DNA of 64,000 nucleotides from a virus. Location of the stretch: positions 62,001 to 126,000 of the IMG/VR virus record IMGVR_UViG_3300008111_001025, one strand, 5' to 3'. Made by a program: the position numbers and the translations under genes. The stretch's first letter is position 1; the number at the start of each line of letters is the position of its first letter. This document shows positions 56,683 to 63,937 of this stretch, in pieces. The notes beneath the pieces were generated by a model that was not told the origin of the DNA, did not search any database, and worked only from the letters and a program-made list of their open reading frames with translations.

Positions 56683-57850
56683 AATTATAAATTTTGAATG
56701 GATGTGTGATCACAATCATTACACCCATGAACAATTTGATAAAATTAAAACTGATTTAATTAAAAAAGACATTGATCAAGCCATAGATGAAAATGTTGAT
56801 ACTGTTGTAGGGCTTTATCTAATGGATGGGTTTTTACAACCTAAGTATAGATACAAAGAGTTTATTTTGCACCTAAACGAAATAAAAGATTATGCTTACA
56901 ATGCTGGAATTAAAAAAATAATTCTAATAAGTGGCCATGGCGAAACATTAGATAATTGTCCCTTTGAATACCTGTTTTTAGATTTTAATCTTAGATTATT
57001 AATTAATAGCTATCCTGATCTAAATGTATTACCTAAATTCAATCCTGAAAATACAAAGTTTCTCTTTTTAACTGGCATGCCAAATAGACCTAATCGTATA
57101 GGTCTATTGAGCAAGTACTATGATAAAGATTTATTAGACACTGCTGAGTGGAGTTTTTTTGGCCCATGGACACCTATGGATCAATCTTGGTGTAGAGAAT
57201 ATCTTAAACATTATAGTGATGAACACTACAATACATTTTTAATTAATTGTGAAAGATCTTTTGATAATAGATATGAAACGTGTAAGCCATTCTATGGATC
57301 GTATACTTCAACGGAAAATGCACCGCTATGGTATGATGTAGTTAATATTGACTGGGTTCAATTACCCAGTCATATTGATTCTAAAGTATATAGCGATACA
57401 CTTTTTAGTGTTATATCTGAAGGTCCAAATTTTTGGTCTGAAGATTGGAGTTTCATTACAGAAAAAACATGGCGAACTTTTTTACATCGTCATCCTTTTA
57501 TATTTGCCGGGCACCCTGATCAATTTAGATATATTAAGAAACTTGGATTTAAAACATTTGAAGAATATTTGTTAATCAAAGATTACGCCTATATTGAAGA
57601 TGAAAATGAAAGACTAGATGCTGTAGTCAAAAATACAGAATACTTATTAAAAAATATAAAAAATAATTTAGATGCTATAGAAAAAGACGTAGAATATAAT
57701 TATCAAATGTATTTTAATCATGTAAACAATCAGGATAAAATTTTTAAATTCTTAAAGCACGATTTAAATGTTTCGTCAGATGATATCCAGCCATATGCTA
57801 ATATCAAAGGTTATCCGTATCTCATTAGGAGAATACCTGATGGATTCTAA
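56663..57850 (+). CDS. Glycosyltransferase-like protein with TEKT motif, paralogue of 54497 gene (395 aa)
   Basis: SVISEGPNFWSEDWSFITEKTWRT, HPFIFAGHPDQFRYIKKLGFKTFEEY and FLFLTGMPNRPNRIGLLSKYY match the 54497 protein (ISEGPNYW, ITEKTWRT, FLFLGGIPTRLNRIYLLSKLY). The IINFEW start corresponds to its INFELLW. Overlaps the PLP gene by 20 bp; ATG 56669 would also be possible. Its end overlaps the next radical-SAM gene. A duplicated transferase around an aminotransferase suggests insertion or duplication of a cassette. Confidence 0.6.
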   Translation: MNMSKSKIINFEWMCDHNHYTHEQFDKIKTDLIKKDIDQAIDENVDTVVGLYLMDGFLQPKYRYKEFILHLNEIKDYAYNAGIKKIILISGHGETLDNCPFEYLFLDFNLRLLINSYPDLNVLPKFNPENTKFLFLTGMPNRPNRIGLLSKYYDKDLLDTAEWSFFGPWTPMDQSWCREYLKHYSDEHYNTFLINCERSFDNRYETCKPFYGSYTSTENAPLWYDVVNIDWVQLPSHIDSKVYSDTLFSVISEGPNFWSEDWSFITEKTWRTFLHRHPFIFAGHPDQFRYIKKLGFKTFEEYLLIKDYAYIEDENERLDAVVKNTEYLLKNIKNNLDAIEKDVEYNYQMYFNHVNNQDKIFKFLKHDLNVSSDDIQPYANIKGYPYLIRRIPDGF

Positions 57851-58772
57851 ATGTGCAGCTTTCTGGAAACATACTAATGTTCGTAGCGATAACAAAATAT
57901 TTCCCTGTTGTAGATTTAAGAATCCTGTAGATAATTTCAACGGCGATTTAATTCATATATTAGAGTCCAGTGCATATAAAGAACTTAGAAAAAAAAGTTT
58001 AAACGGTGAATTTATCCAAGGTTGCGAAAAATGCTATTACGAAGATGCCAACGGTAGGCAAAGTCTTCGACAACGATTAAACAAAGAATATACTACTGAC
58101 ACAGTTGAATTAGAATTTTTAGAAATAGGGTTTGACAATATATGTAATTTAACCTGTGACGGATGCTGGAGTGATTTTAGTTCCGAGTGGAGTAAAAAAC
58201 TTAACCCTACTGCAAACAAGATTACTCACTATCGTTCAGTTGATGAGATTGTTAAAGTTCCGTCTAGTATTAAAAAAATACTCTTTTTAGGCGGTGAACC
58301 TTTAATGACCAACCGGCATGAAAAGTTTTTAAAACTAATTGAAAATCCAGCAGCAGTTGAAATAATTTACAACACTAACGGAATGTTTTTGTTAAAAGAA
58401 GAATTTATTAATTTTTTACATCAGTTTAAATCGGTAAAATTTACGTTAAGTATTGATGGGTACAAAGATCTAAATAACAAAGTTAGATCTGGAAGTAAGT
58501 GGGAAGATATTTTAAGTTTTATAGAACAGATATCTAAATCTAACTTTGATCTAGAAGTGAATACAGTGTTACATTTAAATAACTGGCACGGAATAAAGGA
58601 GCTTGAATCCTTTATACAACAATTAGGAGTACCGTGGATAGTAAATGTTTTAACATATCCTACACATTTAGATATTTCTAATTTTGAACAAAAGGAACAA
58701 ATTATTAATTTGATTAGCGAAACAAACATTCCAAATAAAACTTATGTCATTAACCATCTATTACATAATTAA
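57840..58772 (+). CDS. Radical SAM enzyme with N-terminal SPASM/twitch-like module (310 aa)
   Basis: ATG 57840 lies 8 nt after AGGAG (57827-57831) and overlaps the upstream stop by 11 bp; an in-frame start at 57768 would put 24 extra residues inside the upstream gene. C5, CC at 23-24, GCEKC at 62-65 and SLRQR precede CNLTCDGC (102-109) and LGGEP (GGEP 151-154). It is the shortest member of the N-terminal-module family, so its core looks truncated at the C-terminus. LSIDGYKDLNNKVRSG is present. Confidence 0.84.
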   Translation: MDSKCAAFWKHTNVRSDNKIFPCCRFKNPVDNFNGDLIHILESSAYKELRKKSLNGEFIQGCEKCYYEDANGRQSLRQRLNKEYTTDTVELEFLEIGFDNICNLTCDGCWSDFSSEWSKKLNPTANKITHYRSVDEIVKVPSSIKKILFLGGEPLMTNRHEKFLKLIENPAAVEIIYNTNGMFLLKEEFINFLHQFKSVKFTLSIDGYKDLNNKVRSGSKWEDILSFIEQISKSNFDLEVNTVLHLNNWHGIKELESFIQQLGVPWIVNVLTYPTHLDISNFEQKEQIINLISETNIPNKTYVINHLLHN

Positions 58773-58787
58773 TAAAAGGAGTTATTT

Positions 58788-59408
58788 ATGAGTTCAGAAT
58801 TTTATCAGTATTTTGATTATCCAAATTGGTTAGAACATCAAAAAAAATTGTTAGCATATAGACAATTAAAGATGGCTGACATCGTAACTGACAATCAATC
58901 ATGGGCTGCGTTAAACTATGATGAATTTTCTATGGATTTAAAAGATGTTATTGACGATTATGCACAGCTTGGTCTATACATAAAACAGTTAATTTTTATA
59001 TCTTTCCCCCCTACTGATTTAAATTCTACAGACATGAATGATCCAAAAACAATTTATATACATGTTGACAGTAAGGATGACGATGAACATTTGTTAAAGG
59101 AATCAGCTCCTACATTGTTTTCTCCAAGATATGTATTTAATATTCCATTAATAAATTGTGAAAACAGTACTACGTTTTTTTATGATTTTATAGATCCAAA
59201 TAAACACACAAAAGACACTCATGTATATTTTGGAGGTTGTGTCGATTACAGTAATGTAGTTGAAGTGGATAAATTTACTCTTAACAAACCTGCATTTCTA
59301 AAAGTTAGTGTTCCCCATGCAGTGCATAATCCTACTGATAGTTTAAGAATTGTTTGTAGTATGCGTGTTGATGATAGTAGTCCATTACTAAAAAGGCTTT
59401 TCAAATGA
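58788..59408 (+). CDS. 2OG-Fe(II) oxygenase-like protein (206 aa)
   Basis: IYIHVDSKDDD gives a candidate HxD (H92, D94), and VPHAVHNPTDSLRIVCSMRV the distal His (H176 or H179) and Arg (R186). The RYVFNIPLINCENSTTFFYDF strands fit the same fold. It starts after a strong AAAAGGAG site. The next gene overlaps by 4 bp and is another likely member. The assignment depends on these residues and the neighbourhood. Confidence 0.62.
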   Translation: MSSEFYQYFDYPNWLEHQKKLLAYRQLKMADIVTDNQSWAALNYDEFSMDLKDVIDDYAQLGLYIKQLIFISFPPTDLNSTDMNDPKTIYIHVDSKDDDEHLLKESAPTLFSPRYVFNIPLINCENSTTFFYDFIDPNKHTKDTHVYFGGCVDYSNVVEVDKFTLNKPAFLKVSVPHAVHNPTDSLRIVCSMRVDDSSPLLKRLFK

Positions 59409-59980
59409 CATCAACTATAAGCTGTAAACGGTATATTGAATATAACAAGATTATTAGTGCTGTAGATTCAATGGCTAAAAAAGTTGCAGAATTTAGAGAA
59501 ACTATGTCAAGTGATATGTACGACTTGACTCAAGTTGACCCGGCTCCTGATTTAACAGACATACATCCTAGAGATAGAAAAAATGTTAAAATTCTTTGCG
59601 GTGCTTTGCCCTTTGATGGAAAACCAAACTTAGGCAAACTATTAAAAGAAGAATCAGATATACTAACAAATTTAAAAGGATATTCTGCTGGGTTTGTTTT
59701 CTTTATGACTCCAAATTCAATCTTACCATTACATGTACACGGCGAATATGTAGCGAAAGATTCAAACGATACAATAGGAGTTTGGAATGCCTGTTTTGGA
59801 ATTACAGTACCGTCGACAGATTCTAACATGGTAGGTATAGAAGTAAACGGTGAAGTTTATTCTCATGGTCATAATGTAGATGTAACATTTGACCCACAAA
59901 CACCGCATCAAGCATGGAACCACACTAACGAGTGGTGGACTATGTTAATCTTAAATATTGATAAGAGATTTTTTATTTAA
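59405..59980 (+). CDS. Cupin/aspartyl-hydroxylase-like protein with HxH (191 aa)
   Basis: NSILPLHVHGEYV has H110 and H112 where relatives have HxD, and DPQTPHQAWNHTNEWWTML provides H168. The Asp-to-His change means the metal site is of a cupin-like kind, or the protein is not a 2OG enzyme. FGITVPSTD and YSHGHNVDVTFD are further strands. Located between an oxygenase and an amidinotransferase with 4-bp and 10-bp spacing, so probably same operon. Confidence 0.55.
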   Translation: MTSTISCKRYIEYNKIISAVDSMAKKVAEFRETMSSDMYDLTQVDPAPDLTDIHPRDRKNVKILCGALPFDGKPNLGKLLKEESDILTNLKGYSAGFVFFMTPNSILPLHVHGEYVAKDSNDTIGVWNACFGITVPSTDSNMVGIEVNGEVYSHGHNVDVTFDPQTPHQAWNHTNEWWTMLILNIDKRFFI

Positions 59981-59990
59981 AGGAAATATT

Positions 59991-61049
59991 TTGAAAATAT
60001 CAACAAATAATCATTGGGATCCATTAGAAGAAATAATTGTAGGCATAGCTGATCATGCACGAGTGCCTACAGTGGACAGAAGCACCATGAATATGAGCTA
60101 CAGTAACTATAGTATGGATAGTGTTAAACCTTTAGAAGGAGCATATCCTCAATGGTTAATTGATGAAGCTAACGAAGACTTGGAAGGATTGGCTACCGCG
60201 CTAAGAAAAGCCGGAGTTAAAGTACATAGACCAAAGCCGTTAGATCACAGTAAACAGTTTAGTACACCAGAGTGGCAAACTACTGGTTGGTATACTTGGT
60301 GTCCTAGAGACTTACTGTTGCCGTTAAAAAATCTAATTATTGAAACGCCTAGTGGGTGTCGTTCTAGATATTTTGAAACTAGGGCATATCACGATATAAT
60401 GTTAGAAGCAGTTCGAGATGGAGTTGAATGGATAGCAGCACCTAAACCTATTCTATTAGATGAAGGCTATCAATTTGAAGATATACAAGGAAAGCCAAGT
60501 TTATTAAATTTAGAACCTATATTTGATGCTCCTAACTGTGTGCGTTTGGGTAAAGATATTTTATTTCAAATTTCAAACACTGGTAATCATTTAGGAATGC
60601 AATGGTTAAAAAATGTGCTTGAACCTAGAGGTTATAGAATACATGCGGCAGAGCATATTTACAGTTTTGCTCATATGGATAGTACCATCGTTCCTTTAAG
60701 TCCGGGGAAAGTTTTGTTAAATAGTACTAGAGTCACGCCTGAAAATTGTCCTAAGATATTTGAAAAATGGGATAAGATATGGTTTAAAGATGTAAATATT
60801 AATCCTACTACAGAAACCGGACCAGGCAGTATCAGTCCGTGCAGTCCGTATATAGGAATGAATATTTTAAGTATAAACCCTAGTACAGTAATAGTAGGCG
60901 AAGATCAGATTAATTTAACAAGAGTTTTAGAAAAACAAGGATTTGATGTAGTACATGTAAAAATGCGGCACGCTCAAACACTTAGTGGCGGACTTCATTG
61001 TACTACTTTAGATTTAAGAAGAACAGGATCGTTAGAGGATTATACATGA
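59991..61049 (+). CDS. Glycine-type amidinotransferase, TTG start (352 aa)
   Basis: WDPLEEIIVG opens the fold. EPIFDAPNC, AEHIYSFAHMDSTIVPLSPG (candidate catalytic His and Asp) and SGGLHCTTLDLRR (candidate catalytic Cys337) match the amidinotransferase family, which moves the amidino group of arginine to an amine. TTG 59991 is chosen because AAGGA at 59980-59984 lies 6 nt before it, after the upstream stop; an earlier TTG at 59958 lies inside the previous gene. Known uses include creatine, streptidine and some toxin pathways. It may form a guanidino group on the product. Confidence 0.85.
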   Translation: MKISTNNHWDPLEEIIVGIADHARVPTVDRSTMNMSYSNYSMDSVKPLEGAYPQWLIDEANEDLEGLATALRKAGVKVHRPKPLDHSKQFSTPEWQTTGWYTWCPRDLLLPLKNLIIETPSGCRSRYFETRAYHDIMLEAVRDGVEWIAAPKPILLDEGYQFEDIQGKPSLLNLEPIFDAPNCVRLGKDILFQISNTGNHLGMQWLKNVLEPRGYRIHAAEHIYSFAHMDSTIVPLSPGKVLLNSTRVTPENCPKIFEKWDKIWFKDVNINPTTETGPGSISPCSPYIGMNILSINPSTVIVGEDQINLTRVLEKQGFDVVHVKMRHAQTLSGGLHCTTLDLRRTGSLEDYT

Positions 61050-61540
61050 TTGAGTTTGTAACAAATATAAAAGATTTTTGGTCAACTGATTTAGAAAAAT
61101 TTGTCTTTCCAGTTATGTCACCTCTTAACACTAATGTAAGAGATTATTGGAATCATCCTAATTTTCAAAATGCCAAACCTCTCTTGCAAGCATTTGACAA
61201 TGATTTACCAGAGTATTGGAATAAATTTCTAATTGAGCTAGGTACAACAGAAGGTACAGTATCTTGGACTAACCTAGTACCGGGTCAAGTCCTACCTGTT
61301 CATACTGATGAGTTTTATAAACTAAGAACCAAGTACAATGTTGATATAGAAAAATGTAGAAGATATTTAATTTTTCTAAATGATTGGGTACTTGGACATT
61401 CTGTTGATTTTGAAGAAAAGACTATAACAAGATGGAAGTGTGGAGATGTTTGGTTATTTGATCATCGTTCATTCCACTGCGCCGCTAATGCTTCTACAGT
61501 AGATTTTATAACCTGTCAGGTTAATACTATTACGATTTAA
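61046..61540 (+). CDS. 2OG-Fe(II) oxygenase-like protein (164 aa)
   Basis: Start at ATG 61046, overlapping the amidinotransferase stop as ATGA, with AGAGGA 6 nt upstream. VPGQVLPVHTDEF gives HxD (H86, D88), and DHRSFHCAANAS the distal His (H144). CRRYLIFLNDWVLGHSVDFEE and WKCGDVWLF are the fold strands. Layout is like the 49025 protein. It is the last gene of the enzyme island; its stop overlaps the convergent fiber gene by 4 bp. Confidence 0.74.
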   Translation: MIEFVTNIKDFWSTDLEKFVFPVMSPLNTNVRDYWNHPNFQNAKPLLQAFDNDLPEYWNKFLIELGTTEGTVSWTNLVPGQVLPVHTDEFYKLRTKYNVDIEKCRRYLIFLNDWVLGHSVDFEEKTITRWKCGDVWLFDHRSFHCAANASTVDFITCQVNTITI

Positions 61541-62682
61541 GGATTTAGAGGATATAGTGGAAGTGCATAATCTACGCCATCAACTATAATTCTAATATAT
61601 TTAACTGTTCCACCTGTATTAACTTCGCCGGAACCAGCACCAGCTACTATTGAATTATCTTGTATTCCGATAATCCCCTCGCTGTCTATAGATAACATAG
61701 TAACAAGTTCTTCTGTAGCATTTACACAACCTAATTCTATTCTACCTGGAATATACCCAGCACCCGGAGTGTCATCTACAAAAATTTGAATACCGGCTAC
61801 TACAGCAGGACTACCGTTGCTATCTGCACCAAGCCAGTATTGACTAACAATTTTATCACCAATTTGAAGTGGCAATGGTGTTTCATGCGTTCCTCTATAT
61901 CTACTATACAATACTGCTGGCCCTTCTACAGTATTAGAAGCGCCATAGATAGACATAGCGTCATACGCATCGTCCGCAGTACCAGTAGTATATACAGCTA
62001 ATCCTGCTAAAGTACCGTTATTATTTTGTCCTGATAATGTAATTGTAGCACCGTTAACATCTTTAGTAGTAATGGCAATATTATCAACTTCGCCAACAAT
62101 TTTTCCAGCTACTGAATCAACAAGAGTGCTAGAATCATCAGCAAAAACAGAACCTGTTAAATCGCCTATGATTTCTCTTGCAGTAAGTGTATCAGTTTCT
62201 GCGTCCCATAGCACTAAATTACTATCTGCTGAGCCGCTTGAGAGTTTAATAATTTGTGAACCAACTGCTAACGTAGTGTCTACGTTTGCTTGAGTAGCCC
62301 AAAGATTACGCCACTGTTTGGCACTTGTACCTAAATTATAAGAATCGTCAATGGCTGGAGTCAGTGACGAATTAATTAAACCAAGTACACTGATATTGTC
62401 GGTTGCATTGTCACCTAAGTTAATAGATCCAGTAGCAGTAATATTACCAGTAATATTAATGTTACCTGTGCCTATTATGTTATTACCGTTTAAGTTTAAA
62501 TTGCCGCCCAGCAGTGGACTTGTTTCAGTTGAAAGGGCAGTTGGGCCAACGAGAATACCACCTGTAGTAGCTCCGTCGCCTACAAATAACTTTTTCGTAT
62601 CAGTAACGTAGACAATTTCGCCTATGTCTACGAATGCAGTAACACGTTCTGCTTCAGTACCGCGTCTTAATTTCAAAGCCAT
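61537..62682 (-). CDS. Tail fiber-like protein (381 aa)
   Basis: The N-terminus MALKLRRGTEAER, IGEIVYVTDTKKLFVGDGATTGG is the short module found at the start of many T4-like marine phage fibers. A beta-rich shaft with GTGNINITGNITATG repeats and a DDSYNLGTSAKQWRNLW segment follow. The C-terminus (IRIIVDGVDYALPLYPL) is a small beta domain. AGGAG lies 7 nt before the ATG, and a CATAAATA octamer upstream suggests late expression. Probably a host-recognition fiber, on the opposite strand to the main fiber block. Confidence 0.83.
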   Translation of the reverse strand: MALKLRRGTEAERVTAFVDIGEIVYVTDTKKLFVGDGATTGGILVGPTALSTETSPLLGGNLNLNGNNIIGTGNINITGNITATGSINLGDNATDNISVLGLINSSLTPAIDDSYNLGTSAKQWRNLWATQANVDTTLAVGSQIIKLSSGSADSNLVLWDAETDTLTAREIIGDLTGSVFADDSSTLVDSVAGKIVGEVDNIAITTKDVNGATITLSGQNNNGTLAGLAVYTTGTADDAYDAMSIYGASNTVEGPAVLYSRYRGTHETPLPLQIGDKIVSQYWLGADSNGSPAVVAGIQIFVDDTPGAGYIPGRIELGCVNATEELVTMLSIDSEGIIGIQDNSIVAGAGSGEVNTGGTVKYIRIIVDGVDYALPLYPLNP

Positions 62683-62712
62683 GTAAATACTCCTGGTATC
62701 AATATCATATAG

Positions 62713-62720
62713 TATTTATG
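62713..62720 (-). promoter_or_regulatory. T4-type late promoter octamer (CATAAATA)
   Basis: On the minus strand CATAAATA (62720 to 62713) lies 30 bp before the ATG at 62682, followed by AGGAG 7 nt before that ATG. One mismatch to consensus. Confidence 0.5.
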
Positions 62721-62735
62721 CCTTTGAATAAAAGA

Positions 62736-63071
62736 CTACTTGTTCTTTTTTAAGAAGCTTTTAGTGCGAGTTTGTATATCTCGTTTGATACGATCTGTAT
62801 CTAACCTAAAATCAACGTTAATAATGTGCTCGTCGTACTCTTTAAACATCTGTTCGAGAACAGATTCTAAGTCTAAACTAGAGTGTTTTTGTCGAGATTT
62901 TTCAACGTCAATATCCCATACTTTTCCGCCCTTAAAGCTAACTCTAACGGAATGGAGATACTCTATGGGTACTGCTTCAACTCTAACATCTTGAAATACT
63001 TCAGGCCAATGTGCTATTACATCTTCAGGAAGTTCTGTTATTTTTTTAGGCACTTTCTTCGGATTTTGCAC
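62736..63071 (-). CDS. Conserved-looking phage protein (111 aa)
   Basis: Charged, soluble protein with VRVSFKGGKVWDIDVEK and a Lys/Arg-rich C-terminus (RIKRDIQTRTKSFLKKNK). No catalytic motif. Overlaps the upstream 207-residue gene by 26 bp. Small proteins of this sort accompany structural genes in T4-like marine phages; a role in particle assembly is possible. Function not known. Confidence 0.72.
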   Translation of the reverse strand: MQNPKKVPKKITELPEDVIAHWPEVFQDVRVEAVPIEYLHSVRVSFKGGKVWDIDVEKSRQKHSSLDLESVLEQMFKEYDEHIINVDFRLDTDRIKRDIQTRTKSFLKKNK

Positions 63072-63669
63072 TCTTTTTCTTTACAGGTGATAACTTATCT
63101 GCTTCTTCTCTAAGACGTTTAGCTTCTTTATATAATCGATCAGCATCGCTGCGATATTTAGAAGCTATTTGATCATCTGTAAGTACGCCGTCGGCTGGTG
63201 CCGCAAGTGTTTGTATAGTAGCAATATCTGTAACCTCAACGGAGTTTTCGTCAGTATTTACTACTGATGCAGTTTGCATATCAGAACTCTTAAGAGCTAA
63301 TTCGTCAATACTTACACCTTTTTGTTGTGCAATTGCTTGATTTAAATCGCTTAACAAAATAGTAGTTTTCATATCCGGCGTCATTTCTACTAAATTAGTG
63401 GCCATTTTTACCATTTTACCTGTAACGTGAAATGCTGCCAACATATTCCTACCGTCTGGTAGTGATGTGCGAGCCATTGCTTCTGCAAATTCATAAGCAG
63501 TTTGGCCAGCATTTGATTCAATCAATTTCATTAAAGTGTCATGCTCGTCTGCTTGTAAGTTCTCTGTAGTAACTACAATACAGTTTTCTGCATCACCTGG
63601 TATTGTACGATACGCTACAACTATTTTTCTTTGGTTATTTTTTACTCTACCAACATGTTTTAGAGACAT
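63046..63669 (-). CDS. Conserved-looking phage protein with Ala/Lys-rich C-terminus (207 aa)
   Basis: The N-terminal half (KHVGRVKNNQRKIVVAYRTIPGD, CIVVTTENLQADEHDTLMKLIES) is globular, and LPDGRNMLAAFHVTGKMVKMATNLVE is a further good alignment handle. The C-terminal ~45 residues (SDADRLYKEAKRLREEADKLSPVKKK) look like a charged coiled coil or helix. Starts with an AAGGAGAAT ribosome-binding site. Structural or assembly role inferred from place and from similarity in style to T4-like conserved proteins. Confidence 0.75.
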   Translation of the reverse strand: MSLKHVGRVKNNQRKIVVAYRTIPGDAENCIVVTTENLQADEHDTLMKLIESNAGQTAYEFAEAMARTSLPDGRNMLAAFHVTGKMVKMATNLVEMTPDMKTTILLSDLNQAIAQQKGVSIDELALKSSDMQTASVVNTDENSVEVTDIATIQTLAAPADGVLTDDQIASKYRSDADRLYKEAKRLREEADKLSPVKKKSAKSEESA

Positions 63670-63670
63670 A

Positions 63671-63904
63671 TTATTCTCCTTCTTTTTTAGGTTGTTGTGA
63701 AGCTACAGCGGCTAGAAATGCTTCTAGTTTATTGTATGTCTGTCCTACTACAACCATTTCGCTGGGTTTAAAAGTACCCCTTTGACTTGCAACATCAATA
63801 ATTTGCTTTAGGGCGTTTAGATCCTGCACAGTTAGTTCTGCGCTAGGTTGTGCAGGTGCAGTTGTTGCAGTAGTTTCAGGTTGTTTCTTTTGTTCATCGC
63901 TCAT
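63671..63904 (-). CDS. Small phage protein with Pro/Thr/Gln-rich N-terminus (77 aa)
   Basis: The first ~25 residues are low-complexity (EQKKQPETTATTAPAQPS). The rest is a helical pair (VQDLNALKQIIDVASQRG, VVVGQTYNKLEAFLAAVAS). An AAGGAG element lies 5 nt before the ATG. It is followed directly by the 207-residue gene. Function unknown; virion or assembly role inferred. Confidence 0.75.
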   Translation of the reverse strand: MSDEQKKQPETTATTAPAQPSAELTVQDLNALKQIIDVASQRGTFKPSEMVVVGQTYNKLEAFLAAVASQQPKKEGE

Positions 63905-63937
63905 AATATCTCCTTAATTAAATGCGCTTTTTATTTA

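Noticed and set aside
16721-61540. A short RiPP-type precursor peptide gene for the radical-SAM enzymes
   Set aside because: Gaps between genes are nearly all under 70 bp and none holds a Cys- or Ala-rich short frame with its own ribosome-binding site. A precursor elsewhere in the genome is not excluded.
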